DNA from: Salinicoccus roseus
Lineage (GTDB): Bacteria > Bacillota > Bacilli > Staphylococcales > Salinicoccaceae
Length of the DNA stretch: 64,000 nt
Assembly: GCF_003814515.1 (NCBI RefSeq)
Contig: NZ_RKQJ01000002.1
Location: 62,001-126,000, forward strand
Direction of reading: 5' to 3'
In this document: piece by piece, positions 23,440 to 31,577 of the stretch
Position numbering within the stretch: the stretch's first letter is position 1
Layout: every line of letters starts with the position of its first letter
Translations under genes and position numbers: made by a program
The notes under the pieces: generated by a model
Databases searched by the model: none
What the model was told of the DNA's origin: nothing
The model's input: only the letters and a program-made list of their open reading frames with translations

Positions 23440-25221
23440 ATGTCCGAAGAAAAGAAAGGATTCTCCCGTAAGGTCCAGGCATTCGGCTCGTTCCTGAGCA
23501 GCATGATCATGCCGAATATCGCCGCCTTCATCGCCTGGGGTCTGATTACCGCACTATTCATTGAAGCCGGTTGGCTGCCAAATGAAGACCTCGCCGGCAT
23601 GGTCGGCCCGATGATCACGTACCTCCTGCCGCTGCTCATCGCCTACACCGGTGGTAAGCTCGTCCACGACGTCCGGGGCGGAGTCGTCGGTTCGACTGCA
23701 ACGATGGGTATCATCACAGCATTCCCCGACTCCCCGATGCTCCTCGGCGCCATGATCATGGGGCCGCTCGGCGGCTATCTGATCAAACAGGTCGACCGGG
23801 CGCTCGTACCGCGCATCCGCCAAGGGCTTGAGATGCTCGTCAATAACTTCTCTGCCGGCATCCTGGCCTTCCTGCTCGCGCTGTTCGGCTTCTATGGTCT
23901 TGGCCCTGTCGTATCCTGGCTGACGAACATGCTCGGAAGGCTCGTCGACATCGTCGTTGAAGCGGGCCTCCTGCCATTGGCGAGCATATTCATCGAGCCG
24001 GCCAAAGTCGTATTCCTGAACAATGCCATCAACCATGGTGTTCTGACACCGCTGGCCACAGAAGAGGTCCAGGAAGCAGGACGTTCCATCCTGTTCACGC
24101 TCGAATCCAACCCCGGTCCCGGCCTCGGCATCCTGGTCGCCTATATGGTCTTCGGCAAGGGGACTGCACGTGCCACTGCACCGGGTGCTGCCATCATCCA
24201 GTTCGTCGGTGGTATCCATGAGATCTACTTCCCGTACATCCTCATGAAACCGCTGCTCGTCGTCGCCGCAATACTCGGTGGCGCCACAGGCATCTTCACC
24301 TTCAGTCTGTTCGGTTTCGGTCTATCCGGTCCTCCGGCACCTGGCAGCATCATCGCCTACTTCGCCATGACGCCAAGGGGCGAACATCTGATCATGTTCC
24401 TCGGCGTATTCGCAGCCGCACTCGTATCCTTCATCGTAGCTTCACTCATTCTGAAATTCACACGCCAGCCCGACGATGACATTGTCGGAGCGACGGAGAA
24501 GATGGAAGCGACCAAAGGCAGGAAATCTTCCGTTGCAGGCTCCCTGACACAGGCTGAGGCTGCTGAGACGGAAACTGCAGAAGCTGCAGCGTTCGACTAC
24601 AGCAAGGTGGACAAAATCGTGTTCGCCTGTGACGCCGGCATGGGTTCAAGTGCCATGGGCGCCGGCATGCTGAAGAATAAGTTCAAAAAAGAAGGGCTCG
24701 ACATCGATGTCACGAATTCCGCCATCAACCAGCTGAAGGGCGATGAGGACATCATCATCACACAGGAGAAATTGACTGAAAGGGCCGAAAGCAAAGTACC
24801 TACTGCCAAGCATATCTCGGTCGACAACTTCCTGAACAGCCCGAAATATGACGAATTGACCGAAGAGCTCAAAAGGGAACAGAAAGGTGCTGTAACGGAC
24901 AGTGCAGAAGCATCTGATGCAGCGTTCGACTACAGTCAAGTCGACAAGATCGTCTTCGCCTGCGATGCCGGCATGGGTTCAAGTGCCATGGGTGCGGGTA
25001 TGTTGAAGAATAAGTTCAAGAAAGAAGGACTCGACATCGATGTCACGAATTCCGCCATCAACCAGCTGAAGGGCGATGAAGACATCATCATCACACAGAA
25101 GACGCTGACCGAAAGAGCCGAAAGCAAAGTACCGGAGGCCAAGCACATCTCGGTCGACAACTTCCTCAACAGTCCGAAGTATGATGAACTGACGGAAGAA
25201 CTCAAGAAACATCAGAAATAG
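23440..25221 (+). CDS. mtlA: PTS mannitol transporter EIICB with two tandem EIIB domains
   Basis: Membrane permease that imports and phosphorylates mannitol. The 593 residues comprise EIIC (about 1-345), a Glu/Ala-rich linker, a first EIIB (385-about 480) and a second, almost identical EIIB (496-593). Both B domains have the phosphocysteine in FACDAGMGSSAMGAGM (Cys397 and Cys508). Staphylococcal MtlA has one B domain in about 510-515 residues, so the extra 111-codon unit is an addition. The frame opens upstream at 23332, but the ATG at 23440 follows CAAGGGGTG and starts the conserved N-terminus. MtlA is first in mtlA-mtlR-mtlF-mtlD. Both B domains look intact and could be phosphorylated by MtlF. 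Confidence 0.95.
   Translation: MSEEKKGFSRKVQAFGSFLSSMIMPNIAAFIAWGLITALFIEAGWLPNEDLAGMVGPMITYLLPLLIAYTGGKLVHDVRGGVVGSTATMGIITAFPDSPMLLGAMIMGPLGGYLIKQVDRALVPRIRQGLEMLVNNFSAGILAFLLALFGFYGLGPVVSWLTNMLGRLVDIVVEAGLLPLASIFIEPAKVVFLNNAINHGVLTPLATEEVQEAGRSILFTLESNPGPGLGILVAYMVFGKGTARATAPGAAIIQFVGGIHEIYFPYILMKPLLVVAAILGGATGIFTFSLFGFGLSGPPAPGSIIAYFAMTPRGEHLIMFLGVFAAALVSFIVASLILKFTRQPDDDIVGATEKMEATKGRKSSVAGSLTQAEAAETETAEAAAFDYSKVDKIVFACDAGMGSSAMGAGMLKNKFKKEGLDIDVTNSAINQLKGDEDIIITQEKLTERAESKVPTAKHISVDNFLNSPKYDELTEELKREQKGAVTDSAEASDAAFDYSQVDKIVFACDAGMGSSAMGAGMLKNKFKKEGLDIDVTNSAINQLKGDEDIIITQKTLTERAESKVPEAKHISVDNFLNSPKYDELTEELKKHQK
24592..25221 (+). repeat. In-gene tandem duplication of the EIIB coding unit
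   Basis: Two direct copies with a period of 333 bases: 24592-24924 and 24925-25221 (the last one ends with the gene). Within about 99 aligned codons only around half a dozen residues differ; there is an identical stretch of about 50 bases in the middle, while other codons differ silently. This mix suggests duplication followed by local gene conversion or selection. Confidence 0.9.
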
Positions 25222-25245
25222 GGATGAATACAAGGAGGTACCATT

Positions 25246-27243
25246 ATGATCAGTTCTCGGGAGAAAAAAATCATCAACGAGCTCATCTATCATAATGGCG
25301 CCTTTCTGCTCATCAAGGAACTCGCAGACACCCTGGGGGTGTCCTCAAGGACCATCCACCGGGAACTGAAGAACGTCACCGATACGCTTGGCCAGCTCGG
25401 CATGGAACTGGTCAGGGAGTACAGAAAAGGCGTAAAGCTCGAACTTGGCCCGGATGACATCGATGCACTCACCACTTTCATCAATACGCATGCGGCCAAG
25501 GATTTGAGCAATGAAGAGAAGAAGGTAGCACTCATCTATAATCTGATGCTGAATCCGGAAGGCCTCAAGAAGAGTGCCCTCGCCGTGGAACTCGGGGTGA
25601 GCGAGCACAAGGTAGATGAGCTGATCGAACAGATGACTGCACCCCTTGGGGCGTCGGGCCTTGAAATCAGGAAGACACGCGCCATCGGTATACAGCTCGT
25701 CGGAGACGGACTGAATAAACAGAATTTCCTGGCCGACATGATGGTCAATGAGCTCAACTCGAACAGCATCTACTCTGTCATCGAGAACAACTTCGTCTTC
25801 ACCTCCCTCGTAAACAGCAACATCATGGAACTGCTCGAGGCCGACACCATCTTCAAGGTGGAGCGTCTGCTCATGGACGAGCTGGAGGTGCTGCCCTATC
25901 AGCTGACTGAAAATGCGTACTTGAATCTGACGCTGCATATCGTGCTCGCCATCGACCGTACTGAACATTCACAAAGCATCTCAATCAAACAGTCCCTGAA
26001 AGATGAGCTGTGGAATACCCAGGAGTTCGAAGTATCGCTTGCTCTTACGAAAAAGCTGGAAGAAGAATTTTCCATCAGATTCCCGGAAGAGGAGGTCTAT
26101 TTCATCTGCATGCACCTCCGGGGCAGCAGAAGAAAGTCCCGGGAAGCTGATGAGGATTATTCCATAGAGCTGCTGACCAGTGCATTCATAGATTCGGTGA
26201 GCCAGAGGATGAACTATCCCTTCTATGCCTATCCTGAGCTCAAGGAGGGACTGATACTGCACATCGAACCCACGCTCCATCGGATGGACTCCGGCATCAT
26301 CACCGCCAATCCTTTGCTCGATTCGATAAAGGAAAGCTATCCCTCACTGTTCGAAATCGTCGGTGAATGCTTCCGCCAGCACTTTAAAGTGGAGAACCTC
26401 AATGAATCGGAGATCGGTTTCCTGACCATTCACTTCGGCGGCATCCTCCATGCCAATCCAAGGATTGAAGTGACGACGGTCTGCTCCAGCGGAATTGGTA
26501 CAAGCCGGATCCTGGCGAACCAGCTGAAGAGCAGATTCAACAATATATTCATACGTCAGGAACTCTCGATATCCGAAATCGGGGATACGGATATCCATGA
26601 AGGCGAACTGGTGTTGAGCACAGTGCCGCTCGACCTTGAAAACTATATACTCGTCAGTCCCCTGCTTGATGCCAATGACGAAAAGAAGATTTCAGAAGCG
26701 ATTGGCCACATGGATGCCGCCCCGCTTCCAAAAACGGCGGGGACCATCACAATGGCAGAAGTCAATCCTGACCGCGTCATCCAGGTTTCGGAACTCTACC
26801 TCAACCGCACCTTCATTGAGCAAAACCACCATACAGATGCCCTCTCCTCCGTCCGTGATGCCCTGTCTTCGGAAACGACCATTGAAGAGGAAGACATCCA
26901 CCGGATCCTCCGACAGATGAAGGAACGGTTTGAAGCAACAGGCTTCATCATTGGAGAAGATGGATTCTCCTATCCCCATGTCAGATCTCCGCTCATCAGA
27001 CACCACCAGATGGTTTTCATCCACAATCGCGGAGGTATAGAGGATAGGAACCACCTTGGGGACGAGGTGATCGTCAACCACCAGATCGTATTGCTTGTGC
27101 CTGAAGCTACACTCGCAGTCGAGACGATCAGCGAGCTGAGTGTACTGTTCGGCGAGCACCACATGAATATCCAGAAACTGTTCGAAGAGCCTCAAATAAT
27201 GGACGAAGTAATCAAGAACCAGATACGGACAATCTATAAATAG
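25246..27243 (+). CDS. mtlR: Mannitol operon activator MtlR
   Basis: PTS-controlled transcription activator of 665 residues. Order of domains: N-terminal winged HTH (about 6-60, VSSRTIHRELKNV as recognition part), a second HTH-like segment (105-160), PRD1 with His231 and His290, PRD2 with His339/His345 and His396, an EIIB-Gat-like domain with Cys413 in VTTVCSSGIGTSRIL, and a C-terminal EIIA-Mtl-like domain with His in SYPHVRSPLIRHH. In Bacillus, HPr phosphorylation of PRD2 activates and EIIA/EIIB phosphorylation inhibits; the same residues are present here. It sits inside the operon, behind AAGGAGGTACC. It should bind the inverted repeat at 23336-23358. Confidence 0.95.
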   Translation: MISSREKKIINELIYHNGAFLLIKELADTLGVSSRTIHRELKNVTDTLGQLGMELVREYRKGVKLELGPDDIDALTTFINTHAAKDLSNEEKKVALIYNLMLNPEGLKKSALAVELGVSEHKVDELIEQMTAPLGASGLEIRKTRAIGIQLVGDGLNKQNFLADMMVNELNSNSIYSVIENNFVFTSLVNSNIMELLEADTIFKVERLLMDELEVLPYQLTENAYLNLTLHIVLAIDRTEHSQSISIKQSLKDELWNTQEFEVSLALTKKLEEEFSIRFPEEEVYFICMHLRGSRRKSREADEDYSIELLTSAFIDSVSQRMNYPFYAYPELKEGLILHIEPTLHRMDSGIITANPLLDSIKESYPSLFEIVGECFRQHFKVENLNESEIGFLTIHFGGILHANPRIEVTTVCSSGIGTSRILANQLKSRFNNIFIRQELSISEIGDTDIHEGELVLSTVPLDLENYILVSPLLDANDEKKISEAIGHMDAAPLPKTAGTITMAEVNPDRVIQVSELYLNRTFIEQNHHTDALSSVRDALSSETTIEEEDIHRILRQMKERFEATGFIIGEDGFSYPHVRSPLIRHHQMVFIHNRGGIEDRNHLGDEVIVNHQIVLLVPEATLAVETISELSVLFGEHHMNIQKLFEEPQIMDEVIKNQIRTIYK

Positions 27244-27259
27244 AAAGGAAATGATCATC

Positions 27260-27685
27260 ATGTTGAAGAAGGAAAACATTCTAATGGACCAGACTGCAGG
27301 ATCGAAGGAGGAAGCAATCGAAATGGCCGGCAGGCTGCTCGTACAGCAGGGCGCCGTCGAGGAGGCCTACATCGATTCCATGCTGGAGCGGGAGAAGGTC
27401 GTCTCCACCTTCATGGGGAATGGTCTGGCGATCCCCCACGGCACAGACGAGGGAAAGACCTCCGTCATCGAGAGCGGCCTCTCCCTCGTACAGGTGCCGG
27501 GCGGTGTCGACTTTGATGGGAATGAAGCCAAGGTCGTACTCGGCATTGCCGGCAAGGACAACGAACATCTTGATATGCTCCAAAAAATAGCAGTGCTCTT
27601 CTCGGAAGAAGAAAACGCCGAGCAGGTCATCAATGCCTCTTCTGCCGATGAAATCATCGCACTCTTTGAAAATGAGGAGATATGA
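27260..27685 (+). CDS. mtlF: PTS mannitol EIIA component
   Basis: Soluble phosphocarrier of 141 residues that passes phosphate from HPr to the EIIB domains of MtlA. The phosphohistidine is His60 in NGLAIPHGTDEG; EREKVVSTFMGNG before it and the acidic C-terminus match staphylococcal MtlF. Two in-frame ATG codons exist; the first (27251) overlaps the ribosome site, so the second at 27260, 6-10 bases after AAAGGAA, is preferred. The C-terminal codons are followed by mtlD with one base between the stop and the next ATG. Confidence 0.95.
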   Translation: MLKKENILMDQTAGSKEEAIEMAGRLLVQQGAVEEAYIDSMLEREKVVSTFMGNGLAIPHGTDEGKTSVIESGLSLVQVPGGVDFDGNEAKVVLGIAGKDNEHLDMLQKIAVLFSEEENAEQVINASSADEIIALFENEEI

Positions 27686-27686
27686 T

Positions 27687-28793
27687 ATGAAAGCCGTTCA
27701 TTTTGGTGCCGGAAACATCGGCCGTGGGTTCATCGGCAAAGTACTGCATGATAACGGATATGAAATCACATTCGCAGACGTCAATGAGGAGATCATAGAT
27801 GCGCTGAACAGGGATGGGAAATATACTGTGCACATCGCCGAAGAGAATGGCGGCGCCTATGAAATCAGCGGAGTGGCCGGAATCAACACTGCAAAGGATG
27901 CAGAGAACCTGGCCCAGGCTATAGCGGAAGCGGACATCATTACGACAGCGGTCGGTGTCAACATCCTGCCGATCATCGCAAAAACCATCGCGCCCCACCT
28001 GGAAAAGCGCAGTGAAGGGAAGCTTCTCAACATCATCGCATGTGAAAATGCCGTGCTTGCCACAGATACGCTGAAAGCCGCCATTGCTGCTGAAGTCGGT
28101 ACCCACGCCTTCACGAACATCGGATTCCCGAACTCTGCAGTGGACCGCATCGTCCCGATGCAGAAGAATGAAAACATCCTTGATGTGAAAGTCGAACCCT
28201 TCTACGAATGGGTCATCGAAGCCGACAATTGGATGGGGGACGATAAACTCGATGGCGTGAACTATGTACCCGACCTCATGCCCTATATCGAAAGGAAGCT
28301 GTTCACCGTAAATACAGGACACGCCGCCATCGCCTATTACGGAAAGACGCTCGGTTACACGAGCGTTTCGGAAGCAATGCAGGATGACGAGGTTGTCGTC
28401 TTCCTGAGGAATGTGCTCAACGAAACGACCCTCTACCTCACAGAAAACTATGACTTTACGCAGGCAGAGCAGTCACAGTATATCGACAAGATCATCGGCA
28501 GATTCAAAAACCCATACCTCTCCGATGATCTCGACCGTGTCGGCCGGGGCGTGCTCAGGAAGCTTGGCCCGAACGACCGCATCATCAAACCGCTCGTGTA
28601 TCTGCATGAAAACGGGCACGACCACGATGCCTTGTCGGAACTGGTTGTCCATGCCCTGAAATTCGACAACGAGGACGACCCTGAACAGGTGGAGATGAAC
28701 CAGATCATCTCCGGGAAGGGCATGACGCATTTCCTTTCCGAACACAGCGGCCTGGAAAAAGAATTACTGGAAGAGATTGAAGTAAAAATCTGA
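27687..28793 (+). CDS. mtlD: Mannitol-1-phosphate 5-dehydrogenase
   Basis: NAD-dependent enzyme that turns mannitol 1-phosphate into fructose 6-phosphate. It has 368 residues, the same as in S. aureus. The Rossmann loop is HFGAGNIGRGFIG at the N-terminus; the family core segments NTGHAAIAYYGKTLGYTSV and RFKNPYLSDDLDRVGR with the catalytic Lys/Asn/His region are present. The frame opens at 27633, but the ATG at 27687 is preceded by GAGGAG at the right distance and gives the conserved start. Last gene of the operon, closed by a terminator. Confidence 0.96.
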   Translation: MKAVHFGAGNIGRGFIGKVLHDNGYEITFADVNEEIIDALNRDGKYTVHIAEENGGAYEISGVAGINTAKDAENLAQAIAEADIITTAVGVNILPIIAKTIAPHLEKRSEGKLLNIIACENAVLATDTLKAAIAAEVGTHAFTNIGFPNSAVDRIVPMQKNENILDVKVEPFYEWVIEADNWMGDDKLDGVNYVPDLMPYIERKLFTVNTGHAAIAYYGKTLGYTSVSEAMQDDEVVVFLRNVLNETTLYLTENYDFTQAEQSQYIDKIIGRFKNPYLSDDLDRVGRGVLRKLGPNDRIIKPLVYLHENGHDHDALSELVVHALKFDNEDDPEQVEMNQIISGKGMTHFLSEHSGLEKELLEEIEVKI

Positions 28794-28799
28794 TATGGA

Positions 28800-28828
28800 T
28801 GCCCCGGCTCAGTAAGCCGGGGCATTTC
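28800..28828 (+). terminator. Terminator of the mannitol operon
   Basis: Stem TGCCCCGGCT / AGCCGGGGCA with a 5-base loop and a short TTT tail. Confidence 0.85.
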
Positions 28829-28883
28829 CATGTCACATACATACAATTCATATGGCAAAAACATTAAATTTTTCGATATTTGT

Positions 28884-28909
28884 GTTATTTGTGGAAGGAA
28901 GCCGGGTAA
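28884..28909 (+). promoter_or_regulatory. SigmaB-like promoter of the catalase gene
   Basis: GTTATT (28884-28889), 14 bases, then GGGTAA (28904-28909) fits the general-stress SigmaB consensus GTTTAA-N12-15-GGGTAA, with the -10 perfect and the -35 matching at three or four of six positions. It lies 37 bases before the catalase start, as expected for KatE-type enzymes. Confidence 0.65.
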
Positions 28910-28946
28910 AACTCCTATAGAGTCTAAATTACCAGGAGGTTTTCTA

Positions 28947-30941
28947 ATGTCCAGGAAAAAAGATGAACTGAACCAAAGGGATACGATCGACAATACGAAG
29001 GAAGCACCTTTGACCACGAACCAGGGGTTACCCGTGAGCGAAGATGAGTTTTCTCTCAAGGCCGGTGAACGCGGCCCCACACTGATGGAGGACTTCCATT
29101 TCCGTGAAAAGATGACCCACTTCGACCATGAGCGGATTCCCGAGCGTATCGTCCATGCACGTGGATTTGCGGTACATGGTGAGTTTGAAGTGTATGAATC
29201 ATTGGAAAAATACACGCGTGCCAAGTTCCTCACCGAACCCGGCAAGAAGACTCCTGTGTTCACACGTTTTTCCACAGTAGCCGGCAACCGCGGTTCCATG
29301 GATATCCCGCGTGATGTGCGTGGCTTCGCAACGAAATTCTATACAGAAGAAGGCAACTTCGACCTCGTGGCCAACAACATGCCGGTGTTCTTCATGCAGG
29401 ACGCAATCAAGTTCCCCGACTTCGTCCATGCCGTAAAGCCTGAACCACATAATGAAATCCCACAGGCGGCTTCCGCCCACAACACCTTCTGGGACTGGGT
29501 ATCGGAGAATACCGAAAGTGCTCATATGGTCATGTGGCTGATGAGTGACCGCGCCATTCCAAGAAGCCTTGCCATGATGGAAGGTTTCGGCGTCCATACG
29601 TTCAGACTGGTCAATGCAGAGGGCAAAAGCCACTTCGTCAAATTCCACTGGAAGCCGAAATTCGGTACCCATCAGGTACTATGGGATGAGGCACAGATGA
29701 TCAATGGTAAGAATATTGACTTCAACCGCATGGAACTGTGGCAGAACATCGAAAAAGGCATCCCTGCAGAATTCGAACTTGGACTGCAGGTCATTCCAGA
29801 AGAAGATGAATTCGAAATGGAATTCGATATCCTGGATCCGACCAAACTGTGGCCTGAAGAGGAAGTGCCTGTACAGATCGTCGGCAAAATGACATTGAAT
29901 CAGAACGTGGACAACTACTTCGCGGAGACTGAGCAGGTTGCGTTCCACCCAGGACATGTCGTTCCCGGCATCGACTTCAGTAATGATCCATTGCTGCAGG
30001 GCAGACTTTTCTCCTATACGGACACCCAGCTGATCCGTCTCGGCGGGCCGAACTTCCACCAGATTCCAATCAACCGCCCGGTATGTCCATTCGCCAACAA
30101 CCAGCGCGATGGCTACAACCAGATGTACATCCATAAAGGCGAAACATCCTATTCCAATAATACGATAAACAATAATCAGCCAGAACCTCTGGCTCCGGAA
30201 AAAGGTGGATATGAGCATTACAGCGAAAAGGTCGAAGGCAGAAAAGTCCGTGCCAGAAGCGACAGCTTCAAAGACCACTTCAGCCAAGCCAAACTTTTCC
30301 TGAATTCGATGTCCGAGACTGAAAGGCAGCATATATATGATGCCTTAAGCTTCGAACTGGGCAAATGTGATATGGAAATCCGTGAGAACGCCATATACAA
30401 ACTGCTGAACAAAATCGACCGTGATATGACGGAGTATGTCGCCGACAGGGTCGGTGTGGAAGCACCATCGGAAGTGGAGGAGTCCACCTACTCCAAACGC
30501 TCCCCTGCCCTCAGCATGGAGAATACCGAGTTCTCCCTGGAAACCCGCACAGTCGGTGTAATGCTGACACCGGATGTCGCCGAGCAGACATTGAAGGAAA
30601 CGAAATCCAAGCTCGAAGAACAGGGTCTGCAGGTTACTTTCATATCTGATAAGATATATAAGATCGGGGACATCACCCTGGATGAAACATTCGATACCGT
30701 ACACTGTGTACTCTTCGATTCAATGATCCTATTGAAAGGTGAAGAAAAGCCGCCTGCACCGGTTATCGAAAACCTGGAAATTGCGTATAAACATAAGAAG
30801 GCGATCGGATACGGCATTGATTCCGGCGACATATTCGATATGCTCTCCTTCACCAAGGACGACAAAGGTGTCGCAGACATTGAAAAGGACCTCGACGGCT
30901 TCCTCGAAGCGGTCAAAGGCCACAGGGTCTGGGACAGATAG
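28947..30941 (+). CDS. katE: Large-subunit catalase (KatE type, clade II)
   Basis: Heme catalase that splits hydrogen peroxide, 664 residues. Size and layout are those of clade-II enzymes: an extended N-terminus, the catalase core with the essential His70 in [12 protein letters not shown] and Asn in [13 protein letters not shown], the heme Tyr in [15 protein letters not shown], and an extra C-terminal flavodoxin/class-I amidotransferase-like domain (from about residue 530) with [10 protein letters not shown] and [15 protein letters not shown]. The start at 28947 follows AGGAGG; the longer frame from 28830 is not used. It stands alone with a SigmaB-like promoter and a terminator, like B. subtilis KatE. 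Confidence 0.95.
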   Translation: MSRKKDELNQRDTIDNTKEAPLTTNQGLPVSEDEFSLKAGERGPTLMEDFHFREKMTHFDHERIPERIVHARGFAVHGEFEVYESLEKYTRAKFLTEPGKKTPVFTRFSTVAGNRGSMDIPRDVRGFATKFYTEEGNFDLVANNMPVFFMQDAIKFPDFVHAVKPEPHNEIPQAASAHNTFWDWVSENTESAHMVMWLMSDRAIPRSLAMMEGFGVHTFRLVNAEGKSHFVKFHWKPKFGTHQVLWDEAQMINGKNIDFNRMELWQNIEKGIPAEFELGLQVIPEEDEFEMEFDILDPTKLWPEEEVPVQIVGKMTLNQNVDNYFAETEQVAFHPGHVVPGIDFSNDPLLQGRLFSYTDTQLIRLGGPNFHQIPINRPVCPFANNQRDGYNQMYIHKGETSYSNNTINNNQPEPLAPEKGGYEHYSEKVEGRKVRARSDSFKDHFSQAKLFLNSMSETERQHIYDALSFELGKCDMEIRENAIYKLLNKIDRDMTEYVADRVGVEAPSEVEESTYSKRSPALSMENTEFSLETRTVGVMLTPDVAEQTLKETKSKLEEQGLQVTFISDKIYKIGDITLDETFDTVHCVLFDSMILLKGEEKPPAPVIENLEIAYKHKKAIGYGIDSGDIFDMLSFTKDDKGVADIEKDLDGFLEAVKGHRVWDR

Positions 30942-30952
30942 CATCAAGTACT

Positions 30953-30978
30953 CCCCTCCTACTCAGGAGGGGTTTTTT
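30953..30978 (+). terminator. Terminator of katE
   Basis: Stem CCCCTCCT / AGGAGGGG, 4-base loop, then six T. Confidence 0.92.
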
Positions 30979-31029
30979 GTTGCCATTTGTCCATGCTGCA
31001 TCATTTACAAAACTGTCACAGGTTATCTT

Positions 31030-31058
31030 TTGACCCCACTCTTCCTGCGTGATAGAAT
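31030..31058 (+). promoter_or_regulatory. SigmaA promoter of the MarR-MMPL operon
   Basis: TTGACC (31030-31035) and TAGAAT (31053-31058) with exactly 17 bases between. Transcription would start near 31065, just before a perfect palindrome. Confidence 0.8.
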
Positions 31059-31075
31059 ATGGAATGTTTCAATTA

Positions 31076-31091
31076 GTTGAGCATGCTCAAC
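31076..31091 (+). promoter_or_regulatory. Perfect 16-base palindrome, candidate MarR operator
   Basis: GTTGAGCATGCTCAAC is exactly self-complementary. It lies about 10-25 bases after the predicted transcription start and 21 bases before the MarR-family start codon, so bound repressor would block the promoter. Autoregulation by the adjacent MarR protein is the natural reading. Confidence 0.7.
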
Positions 31092-31112
31092 AATCAGGCG
31101 GGGATCGATAAT

Positions 31113-31577
31113 ATGAAAAGGGAAAATGACATCGTACATAACTTGAGGGATATATATGGCTATGGCTATACGAAGGTCTTCAGTGACGTGACGGATTCCG
31201 TTGCGCGCATGCATATTTCGAAGACCCAGATGGACATCATCAAATATATCTACCTCAAAGGCCATGCAACACCCTCTGCGCTTGCCTCAGAGATGAATGT
31301 GCAGAGGAGTGCCGTCACACATACAATCAAAAAGCTTGAAAAGAAGAATCTGGTGACGGTCAAGCAGAATGAACTTACAAATGACCGGCGCTCCAAACTG
31401 ATCTATATGACCCGGGAGGCTGAGGAACTCCTCGAGGAGTTCATGGACAACATACTTAAAAAGATCAGTGAAGATGTCGGGGAGCTGTCCCGGGAAGAAT
31501 CACGCACCCTGCACGATGCCACACTTACAATATTGAAATACATACCTGGAGGTATAGACGATGAAACACATTCTTAA
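31113..31577 (+). CDS. MarR family transcriptional regulator
   Basis: A 154-residue winged-helix regulator. The DNA-binding part is ATPSALASEMNVQRSAVTH with the wing NELTNDRRSKLIYMT, and helical dimerisation segments flank it. The frame can be read from a TTG at 31077, but that start lies inside the palindrome and has no ribosome site; the ATG at 31113 follows GGCGGGG and is chosen. It overlaps the MMPL transporter gene by 17 bases, a coupled regulator-efflux pair. No conserved cysteine for redox sensing is obvious, so a hydrophobic ligand exported by the pump is the more likely signal. Confidence 0.9.
   Translation: MKRENDIVHNLRDIYGYGYTKVFSDVTDSVARMHISKTQMDIIKYIYLKGHATPSALASEMNVQRSAVTHTIKKLEKKNLVTVKQNELTNDRRSKLIYMTREAEELLEEFMDNILKKISEDVGELSREESRTLHDATLTILKYIPGGIDDETHS

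Noticed and set aside
24592-25221. Assembly artefact as the sole explanation of the repeated EIIB
   Set aside because: The two copies differ at several codons and in the linker, so a simple collapsed or duplicated read is unlikely; long-read confirmation is still advised in the finding.
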